Positions 7,145 through 16,204 are shown, counted from the stretch's first letter. The stretch: DNA of 64,000 nt from Cylindrospermum stagnale PCC 7417 (GCF_000317535.1 NC_019757.1:1993501-2057500); one strand, 5' to 3'. Made by a program: numbers and translations. Notes: generated from the sequence alone by a model not told the origin.

Positions 7145-8719
7145 TTGAAACTTGTTTCCGATTCGGCGATCGCTAAAAAAATTCACAAAATGCAGCAGCG
7201 GGTACGATGGCAAGATCCGTTAATTAAGGAACGGAACATCGACCAAACGCAGCTAGTGCTGGAAGATGGTCAAGAAAATGATCCTGAGTTCTCATTTTTG
7301 GTTGTGGGTGACAGTGGTTCAGGAAGTCACCGGGGACACAACCCCCAACGTCAGGTAGCGAAACTCATGCTTGAACATCACGAAGCATGCCGTTTTATGT
7401 TGCACACGGGTGATGTAGTCTATTTAGTCGGGTCGAGTGAATACTACCAGCAGAACTTTATCAAACCTTACCGCGAGTTTCTCGTAGGCGGTGAGCATCC
7501 CCAGGGCATCGCCTACGACCAAATGGTTTTTAAACTGCCGATTCTCCCTGTGCTGGGAAATCACGATTACTATGATTTGCCGATGCTCTTGAGTTTAATA
7601 TCGCTGACGACACTACCTGTCCGTCATTTATTGCGATCGCGTTTAGACTTGGATGTGGGCTTGCATGGTTCAGGAGTAGGTGACGCTTATGCCAAGGCTT
7701 TTCTCGACTACCTTCAGAGGTTTAATTCCCCAGCGGAGTTAGCCCAACACTTAGATAAATACTACACTGCCGAGATAGACAACGGGCGCTGTCTTAACTA
7801 CCAGCCTGGAAGCTTCACCCGTCTCCCCAATCGTTACTATACCTTTCGCTACGGTGGTATAGACTTCTTTGCTTTGGACTCGAATACATTTAATGATCCG
7901 CCACCGCTACCGAAAACCAAAAAAGGCGCAGCAGACCGCAGACTTTTGCAGCAACGCCGAGAGGATTTAGAGCAGTCCAAGCGGCAAATTATGGAAGTTT
8001 CAACCAAGCTAAATCCTGAAAACCACAGCGACGCTGACGAGTTGGACGACTTGCAAACCAAGCTGTCTCAAATTGAGGAAATTATTCTTGATATCGACAA
8101 ACAGCTAAATTCTGACCAATCAACGCAGACCGATATTGCCCAACTAGAATGGCTGAAGGAAAAACTAATTGTCTCTTGGAATACCGCAGAAGTTCGTGGC
8201 AGGGTGATTTATTTTCACCATCCTCCCTATGTGACAGAAGCGACGAAGTGGCAACAGGCGCAAACTTTGGCAATTCGCAGCCGCTTACGTGGTGTGCTGG
8301 ATGCAGTAGCTAAAACCGTAGGTTCCCTGAGTCAGGGGCGTCCTTTGGTGGATTTGGTGTTAAACGGTCATGCACACTGCTTAGAACACCTGCAAACAGG
8401 GGATACAGGACACGGTGATGCTCATATCCAGTGGATTGTTTGTGGTGGTAGTGGCTTTAGTCTGCGACATCAGCGGACTGAAGGGCCAGATTTGCTGGAA
8501 AGTTTCGCGGCTGGGGGTAAACAAGAAAATCGCTTAGTAGCGCGATCGCAACTTTTTGTTGGTCGCAGTGGTCAAGGTTCCCACAAGCGAAGACCTTACT
8601 CTTGTTTACGCATTGATGTCAAAGGCTCAAGGCATCCTCAGTTTATTGTCCGTCCTTTGGTTGCCGAATGGTATCAGCGACAGTGGCATAATCAAGAACT
8701 TGAGCCAATAATTATTTGA
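7145..8719 (+). CDS. Calcineurin-like metallophosphoesterase
   Basis: A 524-residue protein from a TTG start, with the five phosphoesterase blocks: VVGDSGSGSHRGHNPQ, LHTGDVVYL, VLGNHDYYD, YFHHPPYV and NGHAHCLEHLQ. These bind a dinuclear metal centre that hydrolyses phosphate esters. Between blocks three and four lies an insert of roughly 200 residues containing a charged coiled coil (about residues 265-320, rich in Q, E, K and D). No signal peptide is visible. It follows the lipid kinase by 6 bp, so a role in phospholipid or nucleotide phosphate turnover is plausible but unproven. The true substrate is unknown. Confidence 0.87.
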   Translation: MKLVSDSAIAKKIHKMQQRVRWQDPLIKERNIDQTQLVLEDGQENDPEFSFLVVGDSGSGSHRGHNPQRQVAKLMLEHHEACRFMLHTGDVVYLVGSSEYYQQNFIKPYREFLVGGEHPQGIAYDQMVFKLPILPVLGNHDYYDLPMLLSLISLTTLPVRHLLRSRLDLDVGLHGSGVGDAYAKAFLDYLQRFNSPAELAQHLDKYYTAEIDNGRCLNYQPGSFTRLPNRYYTFRYGGIDFFALDSNTFNDPPPLPKTKKGAADRRLLQQRREDLEQSKRQIMEVSTKLNPENHSDADELDDLQTKLSQIEEIILDIDKQLNSDQSTQTDIAQLEWLKEKLIVSWNTAEVRGRVIYFHHPPYVTEATKWQQAQTLAIRSRLRGVLDAVAKTVGSLSQGRPLVDLVLNGHAHCLEHLQTGDTGHGDAHIQWIVCGGSGFSLRHQRTEGPDLLESFAAGGKQENRLVARSQLFVGRSGQGSHKRRPYSCLRIDVKGSRHPQFIVRPLVAEWYQRQWHNQELEPIII

Positions 8720-8720
8720 A

Positions 8721-8753
8721 AAAAGCGATGATCAAGAATCAAACCTGATCATC
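8721..8753 (-). terminator. Rho-independent terminator of the gene at 8781
   Basis: GATGATCA (8727-8734) and TGATCATC (8746-8753) form an 8-bp stem. Read on the minus strand the stem is followed by GC and six Ts, the classical layout. It sits 28 bp beyond the stop of the minus-strand gene that ends at 8781. Confidence 0.7.
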
Positions 8754-8780
8754 ACCATCACAATGCCGTCTTGAAAACAA

Positions 8781-9188
8781 CTAAATTTTTCCCGTTCCCT
8801 TACCCCGTCTGTCACCTTTGGCTGTTAACTCACCTTCCTGTTCTTGATTAACTTCTCGCAGTTCCTCAACCCTTTCTGCGGTGTCTTGTGCCGCTGCTTG
8901 CTGGGCATCACCCGGTTCTTCATAATACATTTCCGGTTCAACTGCGTAGTTATTCAACAACCCTTCTTTATCTACCGTATAGCCATCAGTGGTACGTATG
9001 CTCTCGGTATCGGTTTGGTCGTCGGTAGCCTGATCTGAGAGCTTTTGTTCTGTTGGAAGAGTTTTGTAGTTTTGTCCTTCTCTTTCTTTACGAGCCGCAG
9101 TTTCAGCGGGAATAATTCCCCTGTCATAAGTATCAACTTCAGCTCGCTCATGTGAATCTATCGCTTTATTAGTTGCTTCATTAGCCAT
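8781..9188 (-). CDS. Acidic hydrophilic protein of unknown function
   Basis: A 135-residue protein, almost entirely charged or polar, with no hydrophobic segment or cysteine (MANEATNKAIDSHERAEVDT at the start, DRRGKGTGKI at the end). It is probably intrinsically disordered. A strong ribosome-binding site (CAGGAGGA) precedes the ATG at the right distance, so I regard the gene as real and well translated. The composition resembles hydrophilic stress proteins in general, but no family is recognised. It lies next to the CAAD, BON and GSP17M-like genes, all on the same strand but separated by long spacers. Confidence 0.75.
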   Translation of the reverse strand: MANEATNKAIDSHERAEVDTYDRGIIPAETAARKEREGQNYKTLPTEQKLSDQATDDQTDTESIRTTDGYTVDKEGLLNNYAVEPEMYYEEPGDAQQAAAQDTAERVEELREVNQEQEGELTAKGDRRGKGTGKI

Positions 9189-9705
9189 AAATCATATCCT
9201 CCTGAAAAATTTGCTTGCAGAATAACTTTGATAATTAGATTAGACTATTGGACTTGGTAAAGATACTACCTAGAGGAGTGAATAAAACTAAAAGATTAGC
9301 TATGTTTCTGTATCTAAAGATGCATTGTAAATGCAAATTTAACCAAAACAAATTTATGGATAAAATTTATTTAGCTGACTATTCATCGTCATCCTAAATT
9401 ATTTAGGAAAAATGCTCCTTATTTTATCCTCGGGAGCATTCTCTGCGACTCTGAGTGAGACAAAAAATAAATTTATTTTTGTTCGCGTGGCTTGCCAGAG
9501 GCGCTATTTTTAATTTTTAATTGTCTAACTCTGTCGCGCAGTATACGCCAACGTAAATCAGATAGGATTGCTATAGATAAATAGTTGTTAAACCTTTCAA
9601 ATATAAAGTGGAGTATATAGATAAATAATAATTCATACTCTCAAATATAAGGTGGGCATTGCCCACCCTACATTAAATTAGCTGCTAGGGCTAGTTAAAT
9701 CTTTC
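9189..9705. other. 517-bp spacer with three inverted repeats
   Basis: No gene is supported. A 15-bp palindrome CCTAAATTATTTAGG lies at 9393-9407. ATGCTCC (9412-9418) pairs with GGAGCAT (9433-9439). GGTGGGC-ATT-GCCCACC lies at 9651-9667 and resembles the REP-like repeats elsewhere in the window. The last one is 38 bp beyond the stop of the CAAD gene and could act in its 3' end. Confidence 0.55.
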
Positions 9706-10146
9706 TTAACCTTCTCTACCGACAATTTCTTTTTTGAAGAATCCAAGTTTCTCAGCTAATTCTCGCCGAGTTTCAGCTTTGATGAGATAACGGAAAATAA
9801 TCCAGGTTACGTAACCAATGCCAATTAACTCAAATGTCGGTGATAGCAGCGGAATACCATTAATCGCATCCAGTACTGCTAACACTACCTTGACTGTAAT
9901 CAGCGCTGACAAAATTACAGCCAGGGATAGTAGAGCCTGCTTATATTTGTTAAAAAGACTGCCTATGTATTCAGGCAATTGCGCTAAAAAGTCAGAAACT
10001 TGTCTGCCAATTTGCTGCCATTGGGCTTCAGATTCCCTAGCTGGCGGTAGCTTAGGCAGATTAGCAGAGTTTGTACCATCAAGGGCTAGCAAACCTTGTG
10101 ATGAGATAGTATTGACTGATTCCGGTTGCTGTTGTTGGGTTTCCAT
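9706..10146 (-). CDS. CAAD-domain membrane protein
   Basis: The 146 residues from the ATG at 10146 (METQQQQPESVNTISSQG) match the cyanobacterial CAAD family, a domain that also occurs fused to some aminoacyl-tRNA synthetases and anchors them to thylakoids. The core is QLPEYIGSLFNKYKQALLSL, then two membrane segments around residues 75-95 and 105-122, with AVLDAINGIPLLSPTFELIG between them. The tail ends FFKKEIVGREG. The frame extends 25 codons further upstream to 10221, but that extra segment is Cys-rich and unlike the family. The stand-alone form is probably a thylakoid or plasma membrane protein of unknown function. Confidence 0.85.
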   Translation of the reverse strand: METQQQQPESVNTISSQGLLALDGTNSANLPKLPPARESEAQWQQIGRQVSDFLAQLPEYIGSLFNKYKQALLSLAVILSALITVKVVLAVLDAINGIPLLSPTFELIGIGYVTWIIFRYLIKAETRRELAEKLGFFKKEIVGREG

Positions 10147-10294
10147 AGTGTTTCTTGTTGGGCAAGCACAACAGTTTTGATCAATAAATGGACGTAAATA
10201 AATATAACAGTCTTCAGTCAAAACAAGAGCATATGACTAAAAAAAATACCCGGCGGGGGAAATGGCAGAAGCAAATAAACTTAGTCCATCTTTG

Positions 10295-10339
10295 TTTGTG
10301 CAGCCCCTGACTTGTAATTTGTTAGTAAGGCTGCACAAA
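10295..10339. repeat. 11-bp inverted repeat between CAAD and BON genes
   Basis: TTTGTGCAGCC (10295-10305) is the exact complement of GGCTGCACAAA (10329-10339), with a 23-base loop. It lies downstream of the BON gene and upstream of the CAAD gene. No T-run follows, so its role as terminator or operator is open. Confidence 0.55.
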
Positions 10340-10426
10340 GTGCGGGTAATTTCTTTCTTTTGAGCCTTGACTATTAGGATTTATTGATGATGTCCACCTA
10401 TTTACTGGAATTTGGTTTCAGCAACT

Positions 10427-10885
10427 TTAGCGGCTTGGAGGAGCAACGGCTGCTTTGACGACTACTTTATTGACACCTTTAATTTCTTTTGCCAAAGGTT
10501 CAATTTTGGCTAACTGCTGCTGATCGTTCACAGTTCCTGCGACAGTTACAGTACCATCATCTGTCGCATTAACTGTTAGTTGACCATTGGGAATGTTAGC
10601 TTCCAATTTAGAGCGAACTTCACTAGCCAGGTCACCGGTGGCTCTGGTTGTATCGCCCCCAGTTGTATTATTCCGCTCTTCGCGGGCGCGAATATCAGAA
10701 TTAAGTTGTCTTCTGCGGACCTCACTCTGAGCATCTTCTTTAGCCGCTTGCGTTACTTGTGAAGTTGGTGCTGCTGGCGCTTCGCCTGGTTCTGGTGCAG
10801 TTACAGTTGTTTTAGCTGTATCTTGACAAGCAGCTGCACTCAAAAGTAAAAAAGAACTAATTAGCAAGGCAGTTAGTTTTTTCAT
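10427..10885 (-). CDS. BON-domain lipoprotein
   Basis: A 152-residue protein. The N-terminus MKKLTALLISSFLLLSAAAC is a lipoprotein signal, with the acylated cysteine at residue 20. A Pro/Ala/Thr-rich linker and a charged segment follow. The C-terminal BON domain (about residues 84-146) reads LASEVRSKLEANIP, LTVNATDDGTVTVAGTV, and LAKEIKGVNKVVVKAAV. BON domains bind phospholipid membranes and are common in envelope-stress proteins. The lipid anchor suggests a periplasmic location. It is followed on the same strand by the CAAD gene after a 280-bp gap. Confidence 0.88.
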   Translation of the reverse strand: MKKLTALLISSFLLLSAAACQDTAKTTVTAPEPGEAPAAPTSQVTQAAKEDAQSEVRRRQLNSDIRAREERNNTTGGDTTRATGDLASEVRSKLEANIPNGQLTVNATDDGTVTVAGTVNDQQQLAKIEPLAKEIKGVNKVVVKAAVAPPSR

Positions 10886-10995
10886 TGGTTGAATTCTTGA
10901 TATAAATCAGAAAATGGTGTTTTTGCTCGCAGTATATGCGAGTTTTAGGAGCAAAATATTGAGCATCTTGCTCCTAAAAATTGCTAAAAATTGGC

Positions 10996-12258
10996 TTAAA
11001 CTTTTTGATCTCGGCGATCAATAATCAGCACAGCAGGATCATCTGCGTGATGGACGTGAACATTGCTAGCAATTGGCGTTTCACGGTGCTCAACTCTGTC
11101 GGAACCAGGGCGATGTTCGCCTACATCCCTGGCATCATAGACGGCAAATTCTTCGATTCCTTGACGTTTGAGAATTGCTTCAGCGTGGTGAAGTTCGGCT
11201 TCTGTGCCATCAACAATTACCAAGTAATCACCTCTTTGGAAGCGATCGCTATAAATCCGCACTCGATCTTCAGGTATTCCTAAGCCAATGAGTCCGCCAG
11301 TAATACCTCCAGCCGCTGCACCTATAGCGCCGCCAGCCGCTGTGCTTGCCAAAGCGGTTGCCAATGCACCACCCGCAATTACGGGCCCTACTCCAGGAAT
11401 TGCCAAAGCGCCAAGACCGACTAATAAGCCGCCTAAACCGCCTAATAAGCCGCCTGTAGCTGCACCTGCTTTTGCCCCTTCGTCTGCTTTATTACCTGCA
11501 CCAACGCGTTCTCCCTGTGTGTCTTTGGCAATCAAAGAGACTTTATTCATCGGGAAGCCAGAATCGCGCAGTTCTCTCAGTGCTACTTCTGCGTCTCGGC
11601 GGTGAGAAAAAACACCGATCGCTCGCCTGGCGCTGGCGTGTTTGCCAGAAGTTATGGGAGTTACAGGAGCTACATGAGCACTTGGAGTCACATTAGTCGT
11701 TGCATGTTCGCGATTTGGGTGGTCATAAATGCCAAACTCTTCCACACCCCGCCGATGGAGAATTGCTTGTGCTGTAGCCACTTCCGCATCAGTGCCATCA
11801 ATAATGACTAAATAGTCTCCTCGCTGCACTCGTTCGTTGTAAACTTTGGCGCGTTCTTCGGGGATTCCTAAACCAATCAATGCCCCGATTAAGCTACCAG
11901 CAACGGCACCAAGACCAGCACCGGCTAGAGTTGTAGCTATGGTCGTCGCTGCTGCTCCCGCAAGCATGATCGGCCCGATTCCCGGAATTGCTAGGGTGCC
12001 AAGACCAACTAATAAGCCAGTTAAACCGCCCAACGCACCGCCAGAAACCGCCCCGACTTTCGCACCTTCATCAGCTTTATCGCCAACCTTCTCTTGCACT
12101 GCGGTTCCAGCAAGATCACCTTTGTGTTCAGCATCCCGCGCAATCACAGAAACTCGGTCCATTGGAAAGCCAGAATCTCTCAACTCATGTAGTGCTTCTT
12201 CAGCATCCCGACGATGAGGAAATACGCCTACAGCACGCTTACGCACAGCTACAACCAT
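10996..12258 (-). CDS. Duplicated GSP17M-like protein with glycine-zipper segments
   Basis: A 420-residue protein made of two homologous halves (about residues 5-185 and 208-385). Each half has an N-terminal domain of the general-stress-protein 17M type: AVGVFPHRRDAEEALHELRD in the first, AIGVFSHRRDAEVALRELRD in the second. A long Gly/Ala-rich hydrophobic segment follows (GALGGLTGLLVGLGTLAIPG; GLLGGLGGLLVGLGALAIPG), and then a closing strand with GDYLVIIDGTDAEV or GDYLVIVDGTEAEL. The glycine-zipper stretches may span or associate with membranes. A GGAG ribosome-binding site precedes the ATG. Function is unknown. The gene belongs by position to the envelope/stress cluster. Confidence 0.85.
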   Translation of the reverse strand: MVVAVRKRAVGVFPHRRDAEEALHELRDSGFPMDRVSVIARDAEHKGDLAGTAVQEKVGDKADEGAKVGAVSGGALGGLTGLLVGLGTLAIPGIGPIMLAGAAATTIATTLAGAGLGAVAGSLIGALIGLGIPEERAKVYNERVQRGDYLVIIDGTDAEVATAQAILHRRGVEEFGIYDHPNREHATTNVTPSAHVAPVTPITSGKHASARRAIGVFSHRRDAEVALRELRDSGFPMNKVSLIAKDTQGERVGAGNKADEGAKAGAATGGLLGGLGGLLVGLGALAIPGVGPVIAGGALATALASTAAGGAIGAAAGGITGGLIGLGIPEDRVRIYSDRFQRGDYLVIVDGTEAELHHAEAILKRQGIEEFAVYDARDVGEHRPGSDRVEHRETPIASNVHVHHADDPAVLIIDRRDQKV

Positions 12259-12909
12259 CTTTATATTCTCCTAACAAAATATCCAGCACTTATTCTTGAA
12301 TTTATTGATCTCAATAGCCTTATTACTACATTTTTTTAGTAATTTATCCTCAATCAATTGGAGTAATTTTTATCTCTGTCAATGGGTATAGGTATATCTG
12401 TATTTGTGTATAAAATTTGAATAATCAACAGATAATTCAATCAAATCAAGCCAAAAATACCAGATTTATTCTTTAAATTCAGCAATTTTATTTAATGGTA
12501 AGTTGACATCTGTGTTTGATTACTAAGAGTTAACATTAATTATAAAATTCAGTAAATTAAATATTATCTGGAATTGCTATCTAAAAATAAGCGAATATAA
12601 ACCTGACAGGAAAACATCAGTGAATATAATGTAAGTATGTATCTACATAAACACATATCTCGCCGATGCCGATATGCCCAGAAATTCTGTAAGTAAACTA
12701 CCTAGAAAATGTTTTGCTTACCAAGTAGTAAAGAACGATGATTAACCAATGACTAAATTTCAAAAATATGTGACCAGGATCACAGATAGTCAACCGTTAA
12801 CTCACTGTTAAGTTATTATTCGGTCACTTGGCATTTGGAAGAATAAAATATACTAATTGAAGAAGATAAATTTTTAGTGGTTACTTGGTGTTTGTGAGGA
12901 GTTACTATT
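12259..12909. other. 651-bp AT-rich spacer
   Basis: No coding region longer than about 40 codons is supported. The region separates the minus-strand GSP17M-like gene from the plus-strand small peptide gene, so it should hold divergent promoters. I see no clear inverted repeat or RNA gene. Confidence 0.5.
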
Positions 12910-13056
12910 ATGTCGGAGAAAATTTTACTAGCAGTTATCTTAACATTTAGCCTTAATTTATTTGCTCAAATGAGTTTGCCTTCTTCTAGCCAGGAAACAG
13001 CCAAAATGTCCTTGCAAAACCAAGAGGTTTTGGCTCTCACTCAACTTCGCAAGTAA
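12910..13056 (+). CDS. 48-residue secreted or membrane peptide
   Basis: The short frame is MSEKILLAVILTFSLNLFAQ followed by 28 polar residues ending LTQLRK. A good ribosome-binding site (TGAGGAG) stands 8 bases before the ATG. The first 20 residues form a hydrophobic helix that could be a signal peptide cut after FAQ or a membrane anchor. No family is recognised. It lies 98 bp before the pentapeptide protein gene on the same strand and may share its transcript. Confidence 0.55.
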   Translation: MSEKILLAVILTFSLNLFAQMSLPSSSQETAKMSLQNQEVLALTQLRK

Positions 13057-13154
13057 TATGGGCATCTACGGAGGGCAATCTGCTCAGATTACTCGTATGA
13101 TTTAAGGTATAAATCTATCTAAGCTATGGATTAAGAGCGATCGCGTCACCGAGT

Positions 13155-13928
13155 ATGAAAAGCCAAATTCTAGCAACAGCCGTATTTTTAACCACCGTTA
13201 ACCTGGCAACCACAGTCCAAGCGGCGAATTTTGAACACATAAGGCAATTACTGGCTACTAAAAAATGTCAAAATTGTGACCTTAGGGTAGCTGGTTTGGT
13301 AATGGCTGACTTATCGGGAGCCGATTTGAGCGGAGCCAATCTCACAGGTGCTAACCTCAGCCGTGCAAACTTGAGCGGTGCTGATTTGCGGGGTGCAAAC
13401 TTGAGCGGTGCTAGTTTATTTGGAGTGAACCTGAGCGAAGCTAAACTCAGTGGCGCAAATCTTGTAGGTGCTGACTTGAGAAATACCTATCTAATTAATG
13501 CAGAATTGACTGGTGTTAACCTCAGCAGCACTTACTTACAAGGCGCAATTGGCATACCATTGCAAATTGCCAAACCAGAAGAATTTTATGCATGGGGTGT
13601 AGCAGAGGCGGAAAAAGGTAATCTAAAACCAGCGATTGATTATTTCAGTCAAGCGATCGCCATTAAACCCGACTATGCAGGCGCATATCTATCTCGTGGT
13701 GTTGCTCGCTACCAAAGCTTAGACAGAAAAAGCGCTTTACAAGATGCCCAAATGGCAGAAAAACTCTTTACATCTCAACAAAACGCTCCAGGAATGCAAA
13801 CCGCCCAAGCTTTTATTAAAGAACTGCAAACACCCTACGATGGCAGTAAGGTCAGTACTGGTAAACCTAGTTTCTTTGATTTTGTCAATGGCGTTGGTTC
13901 AGCCTTGCTTCAGTTCCTACAATTTTAG
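13155..13928 (+). CDS. Exported pentapeptide-repeat and TPR protein
   Basis: A 257-residue protein. A signal peptide (MKSQILATAVFLTTVNLATT, then VQA) leads into FEHIRQLLATKKCQNCDLRV. About 15 pentapeptide repeats follow, from residue 45 to 130 (ADLSGADLSGANLTGANLSR and so on), which would form a quadrilateral beta helix. The C-terminal part is TPR-like (KPAIDYFSQAIAIKPDYAGA, then YLSRGVARYQSLDRKSALQD). The KKCQNCDL motif before the repeats is common in cyanobacterial exported pentapeptide proteins. The role is probably protein-protein interaction in the periplasm or lumen. Its 3' end overlaps the convergent antitoxin-like gene by 44 bp. Confidence 0.87.
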   Translation: MKSQILATAVFLTTVNLATTVQAANFEHIRQLLATKKCQNCDLRVAGLVMADLSGADLSGANLTGANLSRANLSGADLRGANLSGASLFGVNLSEAKLSGANLVGADLRNTYLINAELTGVNLSSTYLQGAIGIPLQIAKPEEFYAWGVAEAEKGNLKPAIDYFSQAIAIKPDYAGAYLSRGVARYQSLDRKSALQDAQMAEKLFTSQQNAPGMQTAQAFIKELQTPYDGSKVSTGKPSFFDFVNGVGSALLQFLQF

Positions 13929-14175
13929 GCCGTTTCTCACCTGCTCGAAGCTGACGGATCAACTCGACAGAGCTTGATTGGATACCTGTTGACGCTTCTA
14001 CTTCGGCACTACGAGCCACAATCCGCTGATGTGCGGCCAGCGAACGCCGTCGTCGTACCTCGCGGGCGATCGCATCAACAACCATCTCATTAAAAGACTC
14101 GCTACCTTCACGAAACTGCCTTGCTTGCTGAAGTAGGTCGGCAGGAATGCGGACAGTTACAGCTTCTCGCTCCAT
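13885..14175 (-). CDS. Orphan antitoxin-like DNA-binding protein
   Basis: A 96-residue protein beginning MEREAVTVRIPADLLQQARQ, with FNEMVVDAIAREVRRRR after it. This strand-helix-helix pattern is that of ribbon-helix-helix antitoxin repressors related to the YlcI/YnfO type. Family partners usually sit directly downstream as a PIN-domain toxin. Here downstream is the pentapeptide gene on the opposite strand, so the toxin is missing. The last 15 residues (RPKIVGTEARLNQRH) are read from the antisense of that gene and are probably not native. The AT-rich near-palindrome around 14203-14222, just upstream, may be an autoregulatory operator. Confidence 0.65.
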   Translation of the reverse strand: MEREAVTVRIPADLLQQARQFREGSESFNEMVVDAIAREVRRRRSLAAHQRIVARSAEVEASTGIQSSSVELIRQLRAGEKRPKIVGTEARLNQRH

Positions 14176-14361
14176 AGTTCCAGCCTATACAATTAGGACT
14201 TGATATCATATAGTATAAATATTTTTTGCACCAGTCTAGATACTTTGACTTTGCCGATCGCCACTCGTAAGGCTGTGATCACCCATTCCTCTGGAATCAT
14301 GCTCAATTGTGCAGCATATTTTGAGAAAATCAGGTGAGATAACGGCAGGGAAAGAAAAAAG

Positions 14362-16053
14362 ATGTCAGAAAATTTGAGAAGCCAAGTTGTGACTCAAGGA
14401 GTACAGCGATCGCCAAATCGTGCGATGCTCAGGGCAGTTGGTTTTAAGGATGAAGACTTCACCAAAGCCATTGTCGGCGTTGCTAACGGTTACAGCACTA
14501 TTACTCCCTGCAATATGGGGATAAATCAACTGGCACAAAGGGCAGAAATTAGTATTAAAAATGCCGGGGCAATGCCGCAAGTCTTCGGTACTATTACTAT
14601 TAGCGATGGCATTTCCATGGGAACTGAAGGGATGAAATATTCCCTAGTATCGCGGGAAGTTATCGCTGATTCTATAGAAACTGCCTGCACAGGGCAAAGT
14701 ATGGATGGTGTAATCGCCATTGGCGGTTGTGATAAAAATATGCCAGGGGCAATGATTGCGATCGCCCGCATGAATATTCCTGCGATCTTTGTTTACGGTG
14801 GTACGATTAAACCCGGACACTACAACGGACGGGATCTCACCGTTGTCAGTTCCTTTGAAGCAGTCGGTCAATACAGCGCCGGCAAAATTGACGAAAAGGA
14901 ACTTTTAGCAGTTGAAAGTCTGGCTTGTCCCGGTGCTGGTTCCTGCGGTGGGATGTTTACAGCTAACACCATGTCTTCAGCTTTTGAGGCTATGGGGATG
15001 AGTTTACCCTATTCCTCCACAATGGCAGCAGAAGATGCCGAAAAAGCTGATAGTACCGAAAAATCGGCCTTTGTCTTGGTCGATGCCATTCGTCAACAAA
15101 TTTTACCCCGCCAGATTATCACCCGTAAATCTATCGAGAATGCTATTTCGGTAATTATGGCGGTGGGTGGTTCGACAAATGCCGTCTTGCATTTTTTAGC
15201 GATCGCCAATGCCGCTGGTGTAGAACTGAATATAGATGACTTTGAAGTGATCCGCGCCCGTGTCCCCGTTTTATGCGACTTGAAACCCAGTGGTAAGTAT
15301 GTAGCTACAGACTTACACAAAGCCGGTGGTATTCCCCAAGTAATGAAAATGCTCCTGGTGCATGGCTTATTACATGAAGATGCCCTGACAATCAGCGGTG
15401 AAACAGTTGCCGAAGTCTTAGCAGACATACCCGCAGAACCATCCCCCAACCAAGATGTGATCCGTCCTTGGCATAACCCGATGTATGCTCAAGGACATTT
15501 AGCTATTCTCAAAGGCAATTTAGCCACAGAAGGCGCAGTTGCCAAAATTACAGGCGTTAAAAAGCCAGTAATTACCGGCCCCGCACGGGTATTTGAATCA
15601 GAAGAATCTTGTTTAGATGCAATTCTGGCGGGTAAAATTCAAGCCGGTGATATTCTCGTTATCCGCTACGAAGGCCCCAAAGGCGGGCCGGGAATGCGGG
15701 AAATGCTGGCTCCCACATCGGCAATTATCGGTGCTGGTTTGGGCGATGCGGTGGGATTAATTACCGACGGGCGCTTTTCTGGCGGTACTTACGGCATGGT
15801 TGTGGGTCATGTCGCCCCAGAAGCAGCTGTTGGTGGTGCGATCGCTTTAGTAGAAGAAGGTGATAGCATCACAATAGATGCCCCGGCTCGCCGTTTGCAG
15901 TTAAATATCTCTGATGCAGAATTAGCCCAACGGCGTGCTAACTGGCAACCCCCCGCACCCCGTTACACTAAAGGCGTACTAGCAAAATACGCCAAACTGG
16001 TATCTTCTAGTAGTGTCGGTGCAGTTACTGATCTAGACTTGTTTGATAATTAA
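14362..16053 (+). CDS. ilvD: Dihydroxy-acid dehydratase
   Basis: IlvD converts 2,3-dihydroxy-isovalerate and the methylvalerate analogue to the 2-keto acids, the third common step of valine and isoleucine synthesis. The 563-residue length is normal. The Fe-S ligands are visible as Cys50 ([13 protein letters not shown]), Cys123 ([11 protein letters not shown]) and Cys195 ([17 protein letters not shown]). That is the three-cysteine pattern of the [2Fe-2S] enzymes in cyanobacteria and plants. The C-terminal [19 protein letters not shown] is also diagnostic. It is transcribed alone, with a 20-bp inverted repeat between it and the P450 gene. Confidence 0.97.
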   Translation: MSENLRSQVVTQGVQRSPNRAMLRAVGFKDEDFTKAIVGVANGYSTITPCNMGINQLAQRAEISIKNAGAMPQVFGTITISDGISMGTEGMKYSLVSREVIADSIETACTGQSMDGVIAIGGCDKNMPGAMIAIARMNIPAIFVYGGTIKPGHYNGRDLTVVSSFEAVGQYSAGKIDEKELLAVESLACPGAGSCGGMFTANTMSSAFEAMGMSLPYSSTMAAEDAEKADSTEKSAFVLVDAIRQQILPRQIITRKSIENAISVIMAVGGSTNAVLHFLAIANAAGVELNIDDFEVIRARVPVLCDLKPSGKYVATDLHKAGGIPQVMKMLLVHGLLHEDALTISGETVAEVLADIPAEPSPNQDVIRPWHNPMYAQGHLAILKGNLATEGAVAKITGVKKPVITGPARVFESEESCLDAILAGKIQAGDILVIRYEGPKGGPGMREMLAPTSAIIGAGLGDAVGLITDGRFSGGTYGMVVGHVAPEAAVGGAIALVEEGDSITIDAPARRLQLNISDAELAQRRANWQPPAPRYTKGVLAKYAKLVSSSSVGAVTDLDLFDN

Positions 16054-16098
16054 TTAAGCTAAACTACATCTAGTTTGCATAATGTTAAATTGTACATT

Positions 16099-16127
16099 TC
16101 TTGTGGGGTGGATGTCTCGTCCGCCCA
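16099..16127. repeat. REP-like dispersed repeat
   Basis: TCTTGTGGGGTGGATGTC then TCGTCCGCCC is a diverged copy of the repeat family near 42.2-44.9 kb (TTGTGGGGTGGGC...GCCCGCCC). It lies in the ilvD-P450 spacer. Confidence 0.6.
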
Positions 16128-16157
16128 AAATATGCAAGTTAAATGTGCAACAGCTTA

Positions 16158-16204
16158 TGAGTCATTAACTTTTGACTCATCTCTAGTCAAAAGTTAATGA
16201 CTCA
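16158..16204. repeat. Perfect 20-bp inverted repeat upstream of the P450 gene
   Basis: TGAGTCATTAACTTTTGACT (16158-16177) is the exact complement of 16185-16204, with the loop CATCTCT. The stem ends 34 bp before the P450 start codon. On the plus strand it is followed by TCTCTGATTTTT, so it could end ilvD transcription. Its closeness to the P450 start also allows a role in the 5' leader. Confidence 0.7.

Noticed and set aside
11288..12217. Pro/Ala-rich plus-strand frames
   Set aside because: They are antisense to the Gly/Ala-rich repeats of the GSP17M-like gene.
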